From Microbulbifer sp. A4B17 (GTDB lineage Bacteria; Pseudomonadota; Gammaproteobacteria; Pseudomonadales; Cellvibrionaceae), in NCBI RefSeq assembly GCF_003076275.1, contig NZ_CP029064.1, positions 3,234,501 through 3,298,500 of the forward strand: a DNA stretch of 64,000 nt, read 5' to 3'. Positions 46,807-56,068 of this stretch are shown here, piece after piece. Positions within the stretch are counted from its first letter, which is position 1; each line of letters starts with the position of its first letter. The translations under genes were made by a program, and so were the position numbers. A model generated the notes under the pieces. It saw only the letters and a program-made list of their open reading frames with translations, ran no database searches and had not been told where the DNA came from.

Positions 46807-46826
46807 ACTCCGGCGACAGCCGGAGT
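46807..46826 (-). other. Intercistronic hairpin before the TolQ-type gene
   Basis: ACTCCGGC and GCCGGAGT pair perfectly (8 bp, loop GACA) between the 106-residue gene and the motor genes. No T-run follows on the minus strand. It may stabilise or process the polycistronic RNA, or weakly attenuate it. Confidence 0.45.
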
Positions 46827-46836
46827 CAATATGGCG

Positions 46837-47157
46837 TTAATCGCCGGACAGGCTGAGCTGGTAGAATTCCAGCTCACGCATGAAAACTTCCTTGTCGAGC
46901 GGTTTGAGTTTGTCATCCATCAAGCTGGAGACAAGGTCGCTTTCGACACCCACTTCGGAACTTTTCCAGGGGACAATATAGAGAGACTTAGGGGCTTCCT
47001 TGTTACCGATAATGGAAATACCCGACAACTCCTTAATTTTCGAATCCACCTTTTTATCGGTGGATTCTTTTTTCTCCTCACCCTCAGACTGAGCCAAGGC
47101 ATAAGGAAAAACCATAAAGCTGGCTACGAATGGCAAAGCCCAACGAAGTTTAATCAT
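46837..47157 (-). CDS. Small periplasmic protein of the envelope cluster
   Basis: The 106-residue product has a signal peptide (1-22, cleaved near YALAQ), then a very charged stretch (SEGEEKKESTDKKVDSKIK) and a conserved-looking segment (LSGISIIGNKEAPKSLYIVPWKSSE), ending in a helix. I do not recognise a family. The start overlaps the stop of the upstream TPR lipoprotein by four bases (ATGA), so it is certainly co-expressed. The Lys/Glu-rich part could be a flexible periplasmic linker between the motor and the TPR lipoproteins; this is inference. Confidence 0.75.
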   Translation of the reverse strand: MIKLRWALPFVASFMVFPYALAQSEGEEKKESTDKKVDSKIKELSGISIIGNKEAPKSLYIVPWKSSEVGVESDLVSSLMDDKLKPLDKEVFMRELEFYQLSLSGD

Positions 47158-47738
47158 TTACCAGCCCTCCGTTGAATATCAGCTAACCAGATAGTGACAT
47201 CCCGGTCCTCTGGTTCCAATTGAACATATTGTTCGAATTGTGCCAGAGCACACTGGAGATCTTGCAGATACAGATCACACAATATGCCCAGATTTTTTAT
47301 CAAAGGTAGATATTCTGGATTTTCTGCCAAAGCATTCACATATATTTTTCGCGCCTCGGCAAAGCGCCCTTGCTTTCGGTAGAGAACAGCCAGTTCATTA
47401 GTTGCCACCGGATGCTTTTCGTCCAGCGCCAATGCCTTTAAAAAAGCCTCTTCCGCTTTTGCCTCATTGCCACTTTTGTAGTGGGCAATACCCAGATTGA
47501 TATAGGGTGCAGGAAGGCGCTGCTCGCGCTCCACCACTGACCGCAGAAGTTCAATAGCACTCGCATAATCCTGCTCGGCAAGATATTCCAGGGATCGCTC
47601 GAAGTCCCGGCTCACACTGCCCGATACCCGTACCGAAGAATAATCAGAGATTTTTCCCGACTTGGTTTGGGTGCTGGCGCAAGCTGCTAACAACAAGGCT
47701 AAGCCCACCAGAAAAAACAAACGCACTTGTTTTTGCAT
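47154..47738 (-). CDS. TPR lipoprotein of the envelope cluster
   Basis: The product is a ~194-residue lipoprotein (lipobox LLAAC, Cys near residue 20) with about three tetratricopeptide repeats (for example YASAIELLRSVVEREQRLPAPYIN split over two helices, then AKAEEAFLKALALDEKHP and GRFAEARKIYVNALAENP). TPR lipoproteins such as GltE and PilF act as outer-membrane assembly factors. The ATG at 47738 fits the signal peptide and a GGAG ribosome site better than a TTG five codons upstream. It is followed with overlap by the small periplasmic gene. Confidence 0.82.
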   Translation of the reverse strand: MQKQVRLFFLVGLALLLAACASTQTKSGKISDYSSVRVSGSVSRDFERSLEYLAEQDYASAIELLRSVVEREQRLPAPYINLGIAHYKSGNEAKAEEAFLKALALDEKHPVATNELAVLYRKQGRFAEARKIYVNALAENPEYLPLIKNLGILCDLYLQDLQCALAQFEQYVQLEPEDRDVTIWLADIQRRAGK

Positions 47739-47770
47739 AACTTTCCACTCCAAAAGGCAAATGCCAGTTA

Positions 47771-50700
47771 TTACTGACCCGAAACTGCCGATCCCGCTGA
47801 GGGCAATTCCGGCTCCGGCGGCAGGGGTACAATATTCTGGAGATACTCACCAGCCTCTTCCGCCCGTGCATAGCGAGCGGGCATTAAATTGGCAAGCTTG
47901 CCAATACTTTTATCAATCCAGAGGTTATAAATACCGACGCCCAGCAACTCGACATTCTTCTGGTGAACAGAGATGGCTTTTTCCTCGAAGGGATAAATCT
48001 GCTCCTCCAATGCCAACTCATACTCTTCCAGCTCCAGGGCATTCAGGTTAGTTGGACGTTCAGAGTCCTTCAGGGCCACGCTAAAGTGGAGATAAATTTC
48101 AGCCAGGTAAAAGGTTGCCGCAGCGGTCACATCGGCCACCTGATAATCAATCAGGTCAGTAAATGCACGGGTGGCTGCTTTCATACGCTTGCGCTTGAGG
48201 TTGAGACTTTTCTCGATAGGCGCAACCAAATCCACCTGGGTGAAAGCCTCAAAGCTGGGTTCAGCCAATAGCAGGGCCGCATTACCGGCGAGATAACGGG
48301 TGCGGTCGCTGCGCTGGGAACCACCGCGGGACTCAACTTTCACCAGTTCACGAAGCTCTGCCATGTAAAGCTTTTGATTCCCGGACACTTTGTAGATATC
48401 GGCAATTTTCTGGCGGGTTTCCAGCGCCGGCTCCATGGGTTCGGGGAAATAATCGACATAGCGACGCAAAACAGACAGCGCTTTAGCGCTGTCTTCTGCC
48501 GCTGCATAAAGATCTGCCGCCTGGGTTAAGGCCTCACGGCGTATTTCATCGTCCTCGGATTCCCGCTCAATACGCTCAAATTCCGCTGCTGCCAGCACCA
48601 GCTCACCGCTCTCCTGGTAAACCACTGCCAACTTCTTGGTGACATCTTTCGCCAGCTCATGCTCCGGGAAGTAACTGCGGAAGTTATTTAATACCGTTGC
48701 CGCTTGCACCCAATCCTTAAGCACGATCAATGATGCGGCAGCATCGTACTCCGCCGTAGCCAAAATGGTCGCACCGGGTGCAGAACCTCGAATACGCAGG
48801 AAATGGCTCGCTGCGGTTGCATGATCCTCCTGCTTACGGGCCATATCACCCTGCTGGTAGATAGAAGCCGCCAGGTTATCTACCAGACCCGCCCTATCCT
48901 TTGCATCCTGGGCAGTCAGCGTCAACGTTTCACCGTAAGCGATTTCTGCATCCGCAAAGGCCGCAGTATCGAAAGAAGCGTGAGCCACCAGCAGCCAGGC
49001 AGAACGTCTGATCTCCTGCTCCGCAGTGGGGAACTGCTCCAACAGTGAACGACCATTGGCGATCGTCGGGGCAAAGTCTTTTAACCCGTAGAGATCCTCC
49101 ACCGCTCCGAGCATGATTTGCGGTGCTTTAGCATGCTCGGGGAATGCGGCTGCGAAAGTCAGCGATGAACGGATAATTTCCCGTAATAGTGGTGCACGCT
49201 GCTCTTCCGTTGCATCTTTTAAGTTATTGGCCAGATGTTCGCGATAAGCGTAAACCGCTGCGTAACCTGCTTCGCTGGAATCCTTATGCGCAGGATATTC
49301 ATAGGCCGTACGCTCGTATTCCAGAGCCGCACCATGGAAATCCCGGTTTTCCAACATCAATCCGGCAAGCTGATAATTGATTTCCGGTGCGCGCTCAGTT
49401 TCCCGGAAGGAATCGAGATAGCTGCGATACCAGTGAATCGCCTCGCGATAATTCTCGGCCTTCTTATCTTTTAACTTCTTATTCTGGTAAGCCGCATGGT
49501 AGTGCCCGGCGAGGTCGATCAGGTTGGTCTGCAGGAAGGCAACCACCTCTCCGTATTCATTAATATCGAAGACAGTCCAGTAATCGGCATTAAGTGCATA
49601 AGTAGTGGCGAAATCCTTCTTCGCTTCCAGCACCAGCTTGGGGAAGCCGCCTTTACTGTAAATTTCAATAACACGAATTGAGAAATCCGCAGATACTCTG
49701 TGCAACTGGTTTCGATCAACAAACGCAATATAGGATTTTGCCGCATCCTGGTAGCGGCGCTTTTCCAAATAGTATTCACCCAGCTGGCTGTATACCCGGA
49801 ATTCGTAATCTCTATTGCCCTTGCGAGTGAAGTAATCGACAACCGAATCAGGGCCTTCCAGGTAAGAAAAGCTCAAGCTGACCACACGGAAAGTATCGTC
49901 AATATGCTTGCGCTCGCCCTTATTGTTTTGCTGGTCGAAGTCATAGCCCTGGGAGACTTTGTAATCCAGCATGGCGATATAGTCATCCAGGGCCATTTCA
50001 TACATATCCTGCTTAAACAGCGCCCAACCGCGTTTATACAGGGCAAGCTCGTAGAAACTGGATATCACACCAATATCGATAACTTTTCCGTAGGACTCTT
50101 CCGCATCGAGAAACTTCTTGCGAGTAAAATAGTATTCACCCAGCCGGAACCAGGATTCATCGATATGTCGCGAGTCCGGATAGTTGGCCACCAGCTGACG
50201 CAACACATCCACCGCTGCATCAATCTCTCCCGCCTCTTCATAAGCCCGGGATAACTGATACATCACCTGGTCGTTGCGGTGATACAGGGGGTACTTTTGC
50301 AGTAATTTAATATAGAGATCGATAGCCTCGCGGGCATTGGCTGACATCATCTCCTCAGAATCAACGCCCGGCGCTTCAAGCGGAGTATCATCTGCAGCTA
50401 TTTCAATACTGCCACTAGCGCGGGTTTCAAACTCCTCATCAGACTCGACAACCTCAGGGGCCTGCTCCTCAGTCACTACCGGCTCTACCTTCGCCACCGG
50501 CGCTGTCGTCTCTGGAGCATCCAGGGTATTTTCAGCCATAGCTTCTGACGCATCGACAGAGATCACCGCCCCGCTTCCAGCAGCTACTCCAGCAAGGTTA
50601 TCGAATTCTGCATCTTCAGCGCGGTGTGCCTGCTTGATTTTCAGGTCGGCAATCCTGCGCATCGCCTCGGGGGTCAGCTTGGATTCAGGGGTTTCCTGCA

Positions 50701-50905
50701 AGTACTTCTGGTAGCTGGCCAGCGCCTTCTCCAGGCTGCCATCAATATGCTCTTCCTTAATTTCTACTTCGACATTTTGAAGACTACCGATGGTCTTGCC
50801 GCTGTTTCCCGCACAACCCCCTAGCACTATAAGTGCAGAGAGAAGACCGGCGGCGCGATTGAGAGATTTACCAGCTCGAGATTTAGATTTGAGCAACTTA
50901 CTCAC
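47771..50905 (-). CDS. Large TPR lipoprotein of the envelope cluster
   Basis: This is a 1044-residue lipoprotein. A basic N-terminus is followed by the lipobox VLGGC (Cys ~31). An Ala/Glu/Val-rich disordered region (~100-175) is followed by many TPR-like helix pairs through the rest (DLYIKLLQKYPLYHRNDQVM-type, AVDVLRQLVANYPDSRHIDE, AKALSVLRRYVDYFPEPMEP). The length and repeats resemble the large TPR proteins of Glt gliding complexes. The GTG start overlaps the stop of the upstream gene (GTGA). It probably lies on the periplasmic face of the outer membrane as a scaffold. Family membership is judged by pattern, not by a search. Confidence 0.82.
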   Translation of the reverse strand: MSKLLKSKSRAGKSLNRAAGLLSALIVLGGCAGNSGKTIGSLQNVEVEIKEEHIDGSLEKALASYQKYLQETPESKLTPEAMRRIADLKIKQAHRAEDAEFDNLAGVAAGSGAVISVDASEAMAENTLDAPETTAPVAKVEPVVTEEQAPEVVESDEEFETRASGSIEIAADDTPLEAPGVDSEEMMSANAREAIDLYIKLLQKYPLYHRNDQVMYQLSRAYEEAGEIDAAVDVLRQLVANYPDSRHIDESWFRLGEYYFTRKKFLDAEESYGKVIDIGVISSFYELALYKRGWALFKQDMYEMALDDYIAMLDYKVSQGYDFDQQNNKGERKHIDDTFRVVSLSFSYLEGPDSVVDYFTRKGNRDYEFRVYSQLGEYYLEKRRYQDAAKSYIAFVDRNQLHRVSADFSIRVIEIYSKGGFPKLVLEAKKDFATTYALNADYWTVFDINEYGEVVAFLQTNLIDLAGHYHAAYQNKKLKDKKAENYREAIHWYRSYLDSFRETERAPEINYQLAGLMLENRDFHGAALEYERTAYEYPAHKDSSEAGYAAVYAYREHLANNLKDATEEQRAPLLREIIRSSLTFAAAFPEHAKAPQIMLGAVEDLYGLKDFAPTIANGRSLLEQFPTAEQEIRRSAWLLVAHASFDTAAFADAEIAYGETLTLTAQDAKDRAGLVDNLAASIYQQGDMARKQEDHATAASHFLRIRGSAPGATILATAEYDAAASLIVLKDWVQAATVLNNFRSYFPEHELAKDVTKKLAVVYQESGELVLAAAEFERIERESEDDEIRREALTQAADLYAAAEDSAKALSVLRRYVDYFPEPMEPALETRQKIADIYKVSGNQKLYMAELRELVKVESRGGSQRSDRTRYLAGNAALLLAEPSFEAFTQVDLVAPIEKSLNLKRKRMKAATRAFTDLIDYQVADVTAAATFYLAEIYLHFSVALKDSERPTNLNALELEEYELALEEQIYPFEEKAISVHQKNVELLGVGIYNLWIDKSIGKLANLMPARYARAEEAGEYLQNIVPLPPEPELPSAGSAVSGQ

Positions 50906-52932
50906 GAATCGCCCCCCTCTGCTGATTCTTCTTCCTCCACCGGCTCCATCTCCGCTGGATTCTCCTCAGGGATTTGCTCTTCCAACAGTGCCTTGTGCTG
51001 CTCTACCTTGAATTCATCTTCACGCTGCTCCTGCAGCTCATTAGCGCGGTCATAGCTGTCTGCCAGGGCGAAGCGGGCTTTGATTTGATAACTTTCCAAC
51101 TGTGCGCGACGGCGTTCCAACTCAGCAATTGCCAATGCCTCAAGCATGGTACCCTGGCGCGCCATCAGGGTTTTCAGTCGCCGCTGGGTTTGCTGGATAC
51201 GCGCGCGCAAACGAGTAATATCGCGGTCGTAACCGGTATAGCTGTGAGTTGCCGCCTGGCGACTGCGCACAAAGGAGTCGTAAACAGACTGGAGACTTTC
51301 GATCTCCTGGTTTAATTCCGCCAGGTGTTTGTAGGCCTCGGTCAAACGCTGGTCGTACTCAAAGGAAAGACGCAGGTCCAAAACACCTTTGAGCCGCTGT
51401 ACCCGCTCCAAAGTAGTTTCAGTAAAGCCCTGGGGATGCTCAGCAATTTTTCCGCTAAGTTCCAGAAGCTTCAATCGCGCTTCCTGCTCTTCGGCCGTTG
51501 CCAGGTATTCTGGTCGACGGGAAATCAACATCTGCTCTATACGGCTGGCAAATTGATCACGCTGTTCCATCCGTAATTTGATACGGGCATCGAGTTCCCG
51601 GAATTGCCTGTCCAGCTCCGGCAACAGGGGCTCGTAATAGTTGCGGCGAATACGAATAACATCGTCGTAGGCTGTCAGGCTTTTTAGCCACTCTTCATTG
51701 CGCTCATATAAATCGTTGAGGTCGCGATAGTTACGCAGAAATTCCTGATAGTCATTGGACGCCATCAGATCGAGTAAGTAATGGGTTTCTGGAGCTTCCG
51801 GCAAATTGCGTAAGGCCACTACCCAGTTCTGTACCTGGGTGGCCTCTTTACGGCGCAGCGCCTCAAGGAACTTACCTTTGCGAATACTATGAATAGACTG
51901 AGTGAGGGTATCAATCTCACGCCCGAAGGCGTCCAGCGCGCGGCCATAGTTAATTGCAGCGGTACTGTGGACATCCAGTTTGCCGTAGGCATAGGGAACC
52001 GCCAACATGACCTCTTGCACTGGCTCACTGGTGCCTTTGCGGTCTTGCAACAGTCTCCAGGGCACCAGCGCCCGGTCATAGCGACCTGCACGGGCCTCTA
52101 CCCAGCCAGCACCCAGCAGCGCCCTGTTTGAGAATGGGCCATCGAGGTTTACACGATCAAAATAGGGGCGCGCCATATCCAGCTTGCCCAGCTCCATTAA
52201 ATGGGAGCCCAATAAGAGGTTGGTTTTATCGTAAAGGGCCTGCAGGGCCGCCTCTGAACTGCGCTTTCTTCCCAGTGCAGTCAACTCCAGAACACCGCGT
52301 TCCTCTTCTCCCGCCTTCAGTTGGGCAATACCCAAATTGAAGGAAACAAAGCCCTCTAGCGACTCTTCACCCTTCAGGTCTTGCAGCAGTTCTACCGCCT
52401 CCTCGAATCGACCGAGCTGCATATAGACTCGAGCACGTAAAAACTGCTCATCTGCACGGACCCTCTCGGGAACCCGCCCGTCAATCATTTCCAGGGCGTG
52501 TAAGGCGTTGCGCGGCTGTTGTTTGTGATAGTGAATTTTTGCCAGTCGATACGCGGCTTCATTGCGCACCGGCTGGGAAACATTTCCCTGCAGTACAGCC
52601 TCAATAGCCCGCCCGGCCTCCCTGTGCATTCGATAGGACAATTCCAAGTCACCCACCGAAAACTCAGCTTGCCCCAAGTGCGCACTGAAAGGATCGAGTT
52701 CAGGCTGATCTAAGCGGTGATACTGAGCAAGTTCTGTGTCCAGTGCCACAATCGCATCAAAATAACTTTCCTGATGGGCATGAAACATTGCCGCACCGAA
52801 AAACAGGTCTTTAAGTTCTGCCTGCGGTTCAGCCGCGGCTTTAGCGGGAAGAGCAGCCAAAGAACAAAGGGATAGAGCACCAAGCATCATCCTGGTTTGA
52901 CAGGACAACACATTTACCAGGGACCTGAGCAT
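50902..52932 (-). CDS. Exported TPR and coiled-coil protein of the envelope cluster
   Basis: The 676-residue product has a signal peptide (about 15-33, LSLCSLAALPAKA). Residues ~35-350 are TPR-like (NEAAYRLAKIHYHKQQPRNA, GRFEEAVELLQDLKG, GRYDRALVPWRLLQ). Residues ~390-650 form long coiled-coil helices (ELDARIKLRMEQRDQFASRIE, RDITRLRARIQQTQRRLK), and the tail is acidic (PAEMEPVEEEESAEG). It is periplasmic, with a length that could span the periplasm. The next gene starts inside its stop codon; two bases separate it from the gene before. I cannot assign it to a specific Glt protein. Confidence 0.78.
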   Translation of the reverse strand: MLRSLVNVLSCQTRMMLGALSLCSLAALPAKAAAEPQAELKDLFFGAAMFHAHQESYFDAIVALDTELAQYHRLDQPELDPFSAHLGQAEFSVGDLELSYRMHREAGRAIEAVLQGNVSQPVRNEAAYRLAKIHYHKQQPRNALHALEMIDGRVPERVRADEQFLRARVYMQLGRFEEAVELLQDLKGEESLEGFVSFNLGIAQLKAGEEERGVLELTALGRKRSSEAALQALYDKTNLLLGSHLMELGKLDMARPYFDRVNLDGPFSNRALLGAGWVEARAGRYDRALVPWRLLQDRKGTSEPVQEVMLAVPYAYGKLDVHSTAAINYGRALDAFGREIDTLTQSIHSIRKGKFLEALRRKEATQVQNWVVALRNLPEAPETHYLLDLMASNDYQEFLRNYRDLNDLYERNEEWLKSLTAYDDVIRIRRNYYEPLLPELDRQFRELDARIKLRMEQRDQFASRIEQMLISRRPEYLATAEEQEARLKLLELSGKIAEHPQGFTETTLERVQRLKGVLDLRLSFEYDQRLTEAYKHLAELNQEIESLQSVYDSFVRSRQAATHSYTGYDRDITRLRARIQQTQRRLKTLMARQGTMLEALAIAELERRRAQLESYQIKARFALADSYDRANELQEQREDEFKVEQHKALLEEQIPEENPAEMEPVEEEESAEGGDS

Positions 52933-52934
52933 GA

Positions 52935-53444
52935 TTACCAGTCCTTGAAGTTTATCGTGGACTCGGTTCCCAGAACCTTAATCTCGACAAATTTAGGACC
53001 CACTGCTTTCTCCACGGTGTAGGAAGCCGTAGCCCTATACTCCTTTCCAGATGGAGTTTTACCGATAAAACTAACCTCTAATGGGTGCCCACCCACTTGC
53101 ACATTGCCAGTGTATATTTTTTGTACCCCACCTTTTTGCAGGGATTCAATTTCCCGATAGGTATAGAGATGATGGGCAACAATTTTGCCATTGAGTGTTA
53201 CCTCAACCGATTCCAGTTCGAAGGGCTTCTCATCAGCCACTGAGACAAAAAGTGCTACTTGCGTATTCGAAGGAAATAACAGCTTTTCCTCCAACTGCGC
53301 CAACTCAGCGGTAAGATCAATTACATCTTTCTTAACATCCTGGATCTGCTCATCCAGGCCACGGATATCATCTCTATTAACGCTCTGAGCATGCCCAGCA
53401 CTGGCCAACAGAAAGAAAAGTACAATCTGAAGAATTCTGAACAT
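52935..53444 (-). CDS. Small exported coiled-coil/beta protein, first gene of the envelope cluster
   Basis: The 169-residue product has a signal peptide (1-19, ending ASAGHA), a short coiled coil (~25-55, LDEQIQDVKKDVIDLTAELA) and an Ig-like beta region (FPSNTQVALFVSV, VEVTLNGKIVAHHLYT, GGVQKIYTGNVQVGGHPLEV). I have seen this combination next to large TPR genes in other Agl/Glt-like clusters, but have no formal family name for it. A strong ribosome site (GGAGG) precedes the ATG. Being first in the transcript, its upstream region should hold the promoter of the cluster. Confidence 0.75.
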   Translation of the reverse strand: MFRILQIVLFFLLASAGHAQSVNRDDIRGLDEQIQDVKKDVIDLTAELAQLEEKLLFPSNTQVALFVSVADEKPFELESVEVTLNGKIVAHHLYTYREIESLQKGGVQKIYTGNVQVGGHPLEVSFIGKTPSGKEYRATASYTVEKAVGPKFVEIKVLGTESTINFKDW

Positions 53445-53747
53445 GCGGCCTACCTCCGACCAAACCCTAAACTTTCAACTCCTGCCAGATAACCTGAAAC
53501 AGGATCACAAAATACCCAGGCGCAACAGGGCCTCGAGCTGCGGCATTGTATTGAATAGAGGACTAATCAGATGTGAGGAAATTCAAATCTCACAAAAACT
53601 CAAAGAATGGATAAATTTTGAAAAGCGATTTAAAAACCCACCATTGAGACATGCTTCTCAAGATAGTTGTGCGGCAAATCAAATTTAGAGTCAGCTTTGA
53701 TTGATATCCCATCAAATTGCACAAAAGCATACCAACAATATAAATAT
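53445..53747. promoter_or_regulatory. Promoter region of the envelope cluster
   Basis: These 303 bases between MFS copy 3 and the first cluster gene (both minus strand) must contain the main promoter. Apart from the GGAGG ribosome site just before 53444, I find no convincing boxes, palindromes or terminator. Confidence 0.4.
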
Positions 53748-55196
53748 TCAGTGCAATTCCCCGCTCTGCTCCATGGGCCTCCCAATGACAAAAAATAAAC
53801 AAACTATCAGGCCCACTAACGCCAGGTAAGCATTTACCGTGAAGGCTCTATCTATACCTGAAGGAACATCCGGCGCAAAAGCGACGATGGTAGCATTCAT
53901 ACCCAGTCCCACCGCTCCACCGCCAATCTTAAACATATAGAGAATAGCGCCAGCCAGGCTTGCGCGATGGGGCTCCACCACAGTGATACCTGCAGTAGTG
54001 CTGGAGGGGTTAAACAAGCCGATACCAACACCCAAAACGATCAATCCCGGACACATTTCGAGAAAGCCGGTATCCGACGTCAGATCTGAGAGCAGAAACA
54101 TTCCGACGCTCATCCCCAGAATCCCCAAAGAAACAAGCAACTTTGGCCCGGCCACTTCATAGAGACGACCGGAGATAACAGAAACCAGTGCCGATACAAC
54201 CATTAGCGGGATCAAACTCATTCCGGCCTGAAGCGCTGAATAACCGCGATAATTCGCCAAGAACTGTGGCACATAGAGGACGGCTGACAAGAAGACTACT
54301 GAAATTAGTAGTGTTGTAACACCTACAGCCAAGAACTTTCGATTCTTGGCAATATCCGGGGGAATCAAGGCATCTTTGCCAACTTGATATTCCACAACGG
54401 TAAACAGGCAAAGCAGAACCAGGAAAAGTACCACCAGGCTAATAACCGCTGGATGCTTAAAACCAATTTCCGCAGAAACATCCAGTGCAAACAGCAGGCA
54501 AAATAAAGAGGTGCAGAGTAACAACACACCGGGCAAATCTATTTTTTCCTTGATGTCCCGAGGCTTATCCGGCGGCACTACCCACCAACAAGCCAGCATT
54601 GATATCATAGCGATAATAACATTTAAGAAAAATATCCATCGCCAACTGAAAAAGTCAGCGAGAAGCCCTCCCAAAACCGGTCCGATCGCATTACCTAAAC
54701 CACAGGTAGCCATCAGAATACCACCCGCCAGCCCCGACCGCTCATAGGTCATTAAGCTAAAGGTCATTGCCAATATTGAAGGCCACATCAGGGCCGCTCC
54801 CATCCCCATCAAGGCCCGGGATATCAATAACATCCACATATTCATGGCCAGGCCGCCAAACACGGAGAAGAAAATAAAAATCCCCGCTCCAATCATAAAT
54901 ACTCTGCGGCGACCATAGATATCCGCCAAGCGCCCGCCTGTAATGATGAAAACACCAAAAACCAGGGCGTAACCATTAATAATCCATTGGGAGCTGGTTA
55001 TATCTGCATTAAATTCTCTTTCAATAGCAGGAAGTGCGGGGGAATAAGCGGTGAAGTCATTACTGATAAGGAAGGCCGCGAGAATTAATGCAGCCAGTCC
55101 AAGATACTGTTCACGTGTAAATCCGCCGCTCCCTTTCGCCACACTGCGTAATTCATCTGGCATCCGAGCAGCTCCAGCGATCTTTCGGAAACCCAT
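53748..55196 (-). CDS. MFS transporter, DHA2 type, copy 3
   Basis: The 482-residue 14-helix exporter is very close to copy 1: SNDFTAYSPALPAIEREFN in helix 1, TGGRLADIYGRRRVF for motif A, and GGGAVGLGMNATI near the end. The N-terminus has about 25 extra polar residues (RMPDELRSVAKGSGGFTREQ) before the first helix. The first ATG has GGAG five bases upstream and is therefore preferred to the ATG twelve codons later. Substrate unknown. It lies upstream of the envelope cluster in the same direction, but a 300-base gap separates them. Confidence 0.88.
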   Translation of the reverse strand: MGFRKIAGAARMPDELRSVAKGSGGFTREQYLGLAALILAAFLISNDFTAYSPALPAIEREFNADITSSQWIINGYALVFGVFIITGGRLADIYGRRRVFMIGAGIFIFFSVFGGLAMNMWMLLISRALMGMGAALMWPSILAMTFSLMTYERSGLAGGILMATCGLGNAIGPVLGGLLADFFSWRWIFFLNVIIAMISMLACWWVVPPDKPRDIKEKIDLPGVLLLCTSLFCLLFALDVSAEIGFKHPAVISLVVLFLVLLCLFTVVEYQVGKDALIPPDIAKNRKFLAVGVTTLLISVVFLSAVLYVPQFLANYRGYSALQAGMSLIPLMVVSALVSVISGRLYEVAGPKLLVSLGILGMSVGMFLLSDLTSDTGFLEMCPGLIVLGVGIGLFNPSSTTAGITVVEPHRASLAGAILYMFKIGGGAVGLGMNATIVAFAPDVPSGIDRAFTVNAYLALVGLIVCLFFVIGRPMEQSGELH

Positions 55197-55421
55197 TGGT
55201 CTCCAGAATATTTTTGATACTTTCGCTTAGAGATTAGACTACCCAGATAATTTTGAGCCACATGACCGCCAGGTTCTCACTGTCGATAGGGATTATCTTC
55301 GCCTTGTAACTGGCAGTTAATAATTTAAGCTTAAGAATATCCGAGCACTTGCGATCTGGGTAATGCGAATCACCCCCCCAGCAGAGCTCTTAAAAATTAT
55401 GCTTATAGATGAGATTAGTTA

Positions 55422-55835
55422 ATGCACAAGTCCATTGTACTTATCTTGGTTCTGTTTATCTCTCCCACATTCGCCCAAGGATCTACTGTGAGCAGTCTGA
55501 AAGACTTTCAGTGGAAAAACCGCATCCTGTTACTTAATATTCCTGAGAATCCCGATAGTACAATCAATGAATTACTCAAGTTAGCACCGCAGTTTGCTGA
55601 GAGAAATCTGATATGGTTCCTATTCTCTAACGGTACTCTTGAAACTAACTTTCCTGGCGAGGTCACGGATAATTTTGCCAGTAATGTAAGGAACAAATAT
55701 TTACAAGGATCTGGAATGCAAGTAATTCTTATTGGAAAGGATGGGGGCGTAAAGTACAGATCAAATACCTTCTCGGCCGTCGAGATTTTCCAGCGAATCG
55801 ACAGTATGCCAATGCGCCGGGATGAGATGCAATAG
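55422..55835 (+). CDS. DUF4174 domain exported protein
   Basis: The 137-residue product has a signal peptide (1-20, ending SPTFAQG) and the DUF4174 pattern: SLKDFQWKNRILLLNIP at the start of the mature part, a central RNLIWFLFSNG, and VILIGKDGGVKYRS near the end. The fold is likely thioredoxin-like, but no CxxC is present, so redox activity is not expected. The family is found in periplasms of many proteobacteria, and its function is not known. It stands alone with AT-rich flanks. Confidence 0.8.
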   Translation: MHKSIVLILVLFISPTFAQGSTVSSLKDFQWKNRILLLNIPENPDSTINELLKLAPQFAERNLIWFLFSNGTLETNFPGEVTDNFASNVRNKYLQGSGMQVILIGKDGGVKYRSNTFSAVEIFQRIDSMPMRRDEMQ

Positions 55836-56068
55836 CTACGATCCCCGTAACTAACGCTTAATTATGGAACTTGGATAAAAAATTAGCCTTATTACCTGAG
55901 CATTGCTGAAGAGCAGCAGGCCAGGCTATTTGCGCTACCCAAAGCTCATATTTGGCTGCCTGCTTGAAATCCACTTCAAAGAGAAAACATTGACAAACAC
56001 AGATACTTCTGGGCTAAAGCGTCCGCTTGGTCTCTGTCAGTTTATCTTTCAATGGAAGTCTATCTTCA

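Noticed and set aside
54306..54318. TGTTGTAAC, the core of E. coli Ter sites
   Set aside because: It lies inside MFS copy 3, the flanking Ter positions do not match, and a 9-mer is expected by chance about once in two windows of this size.
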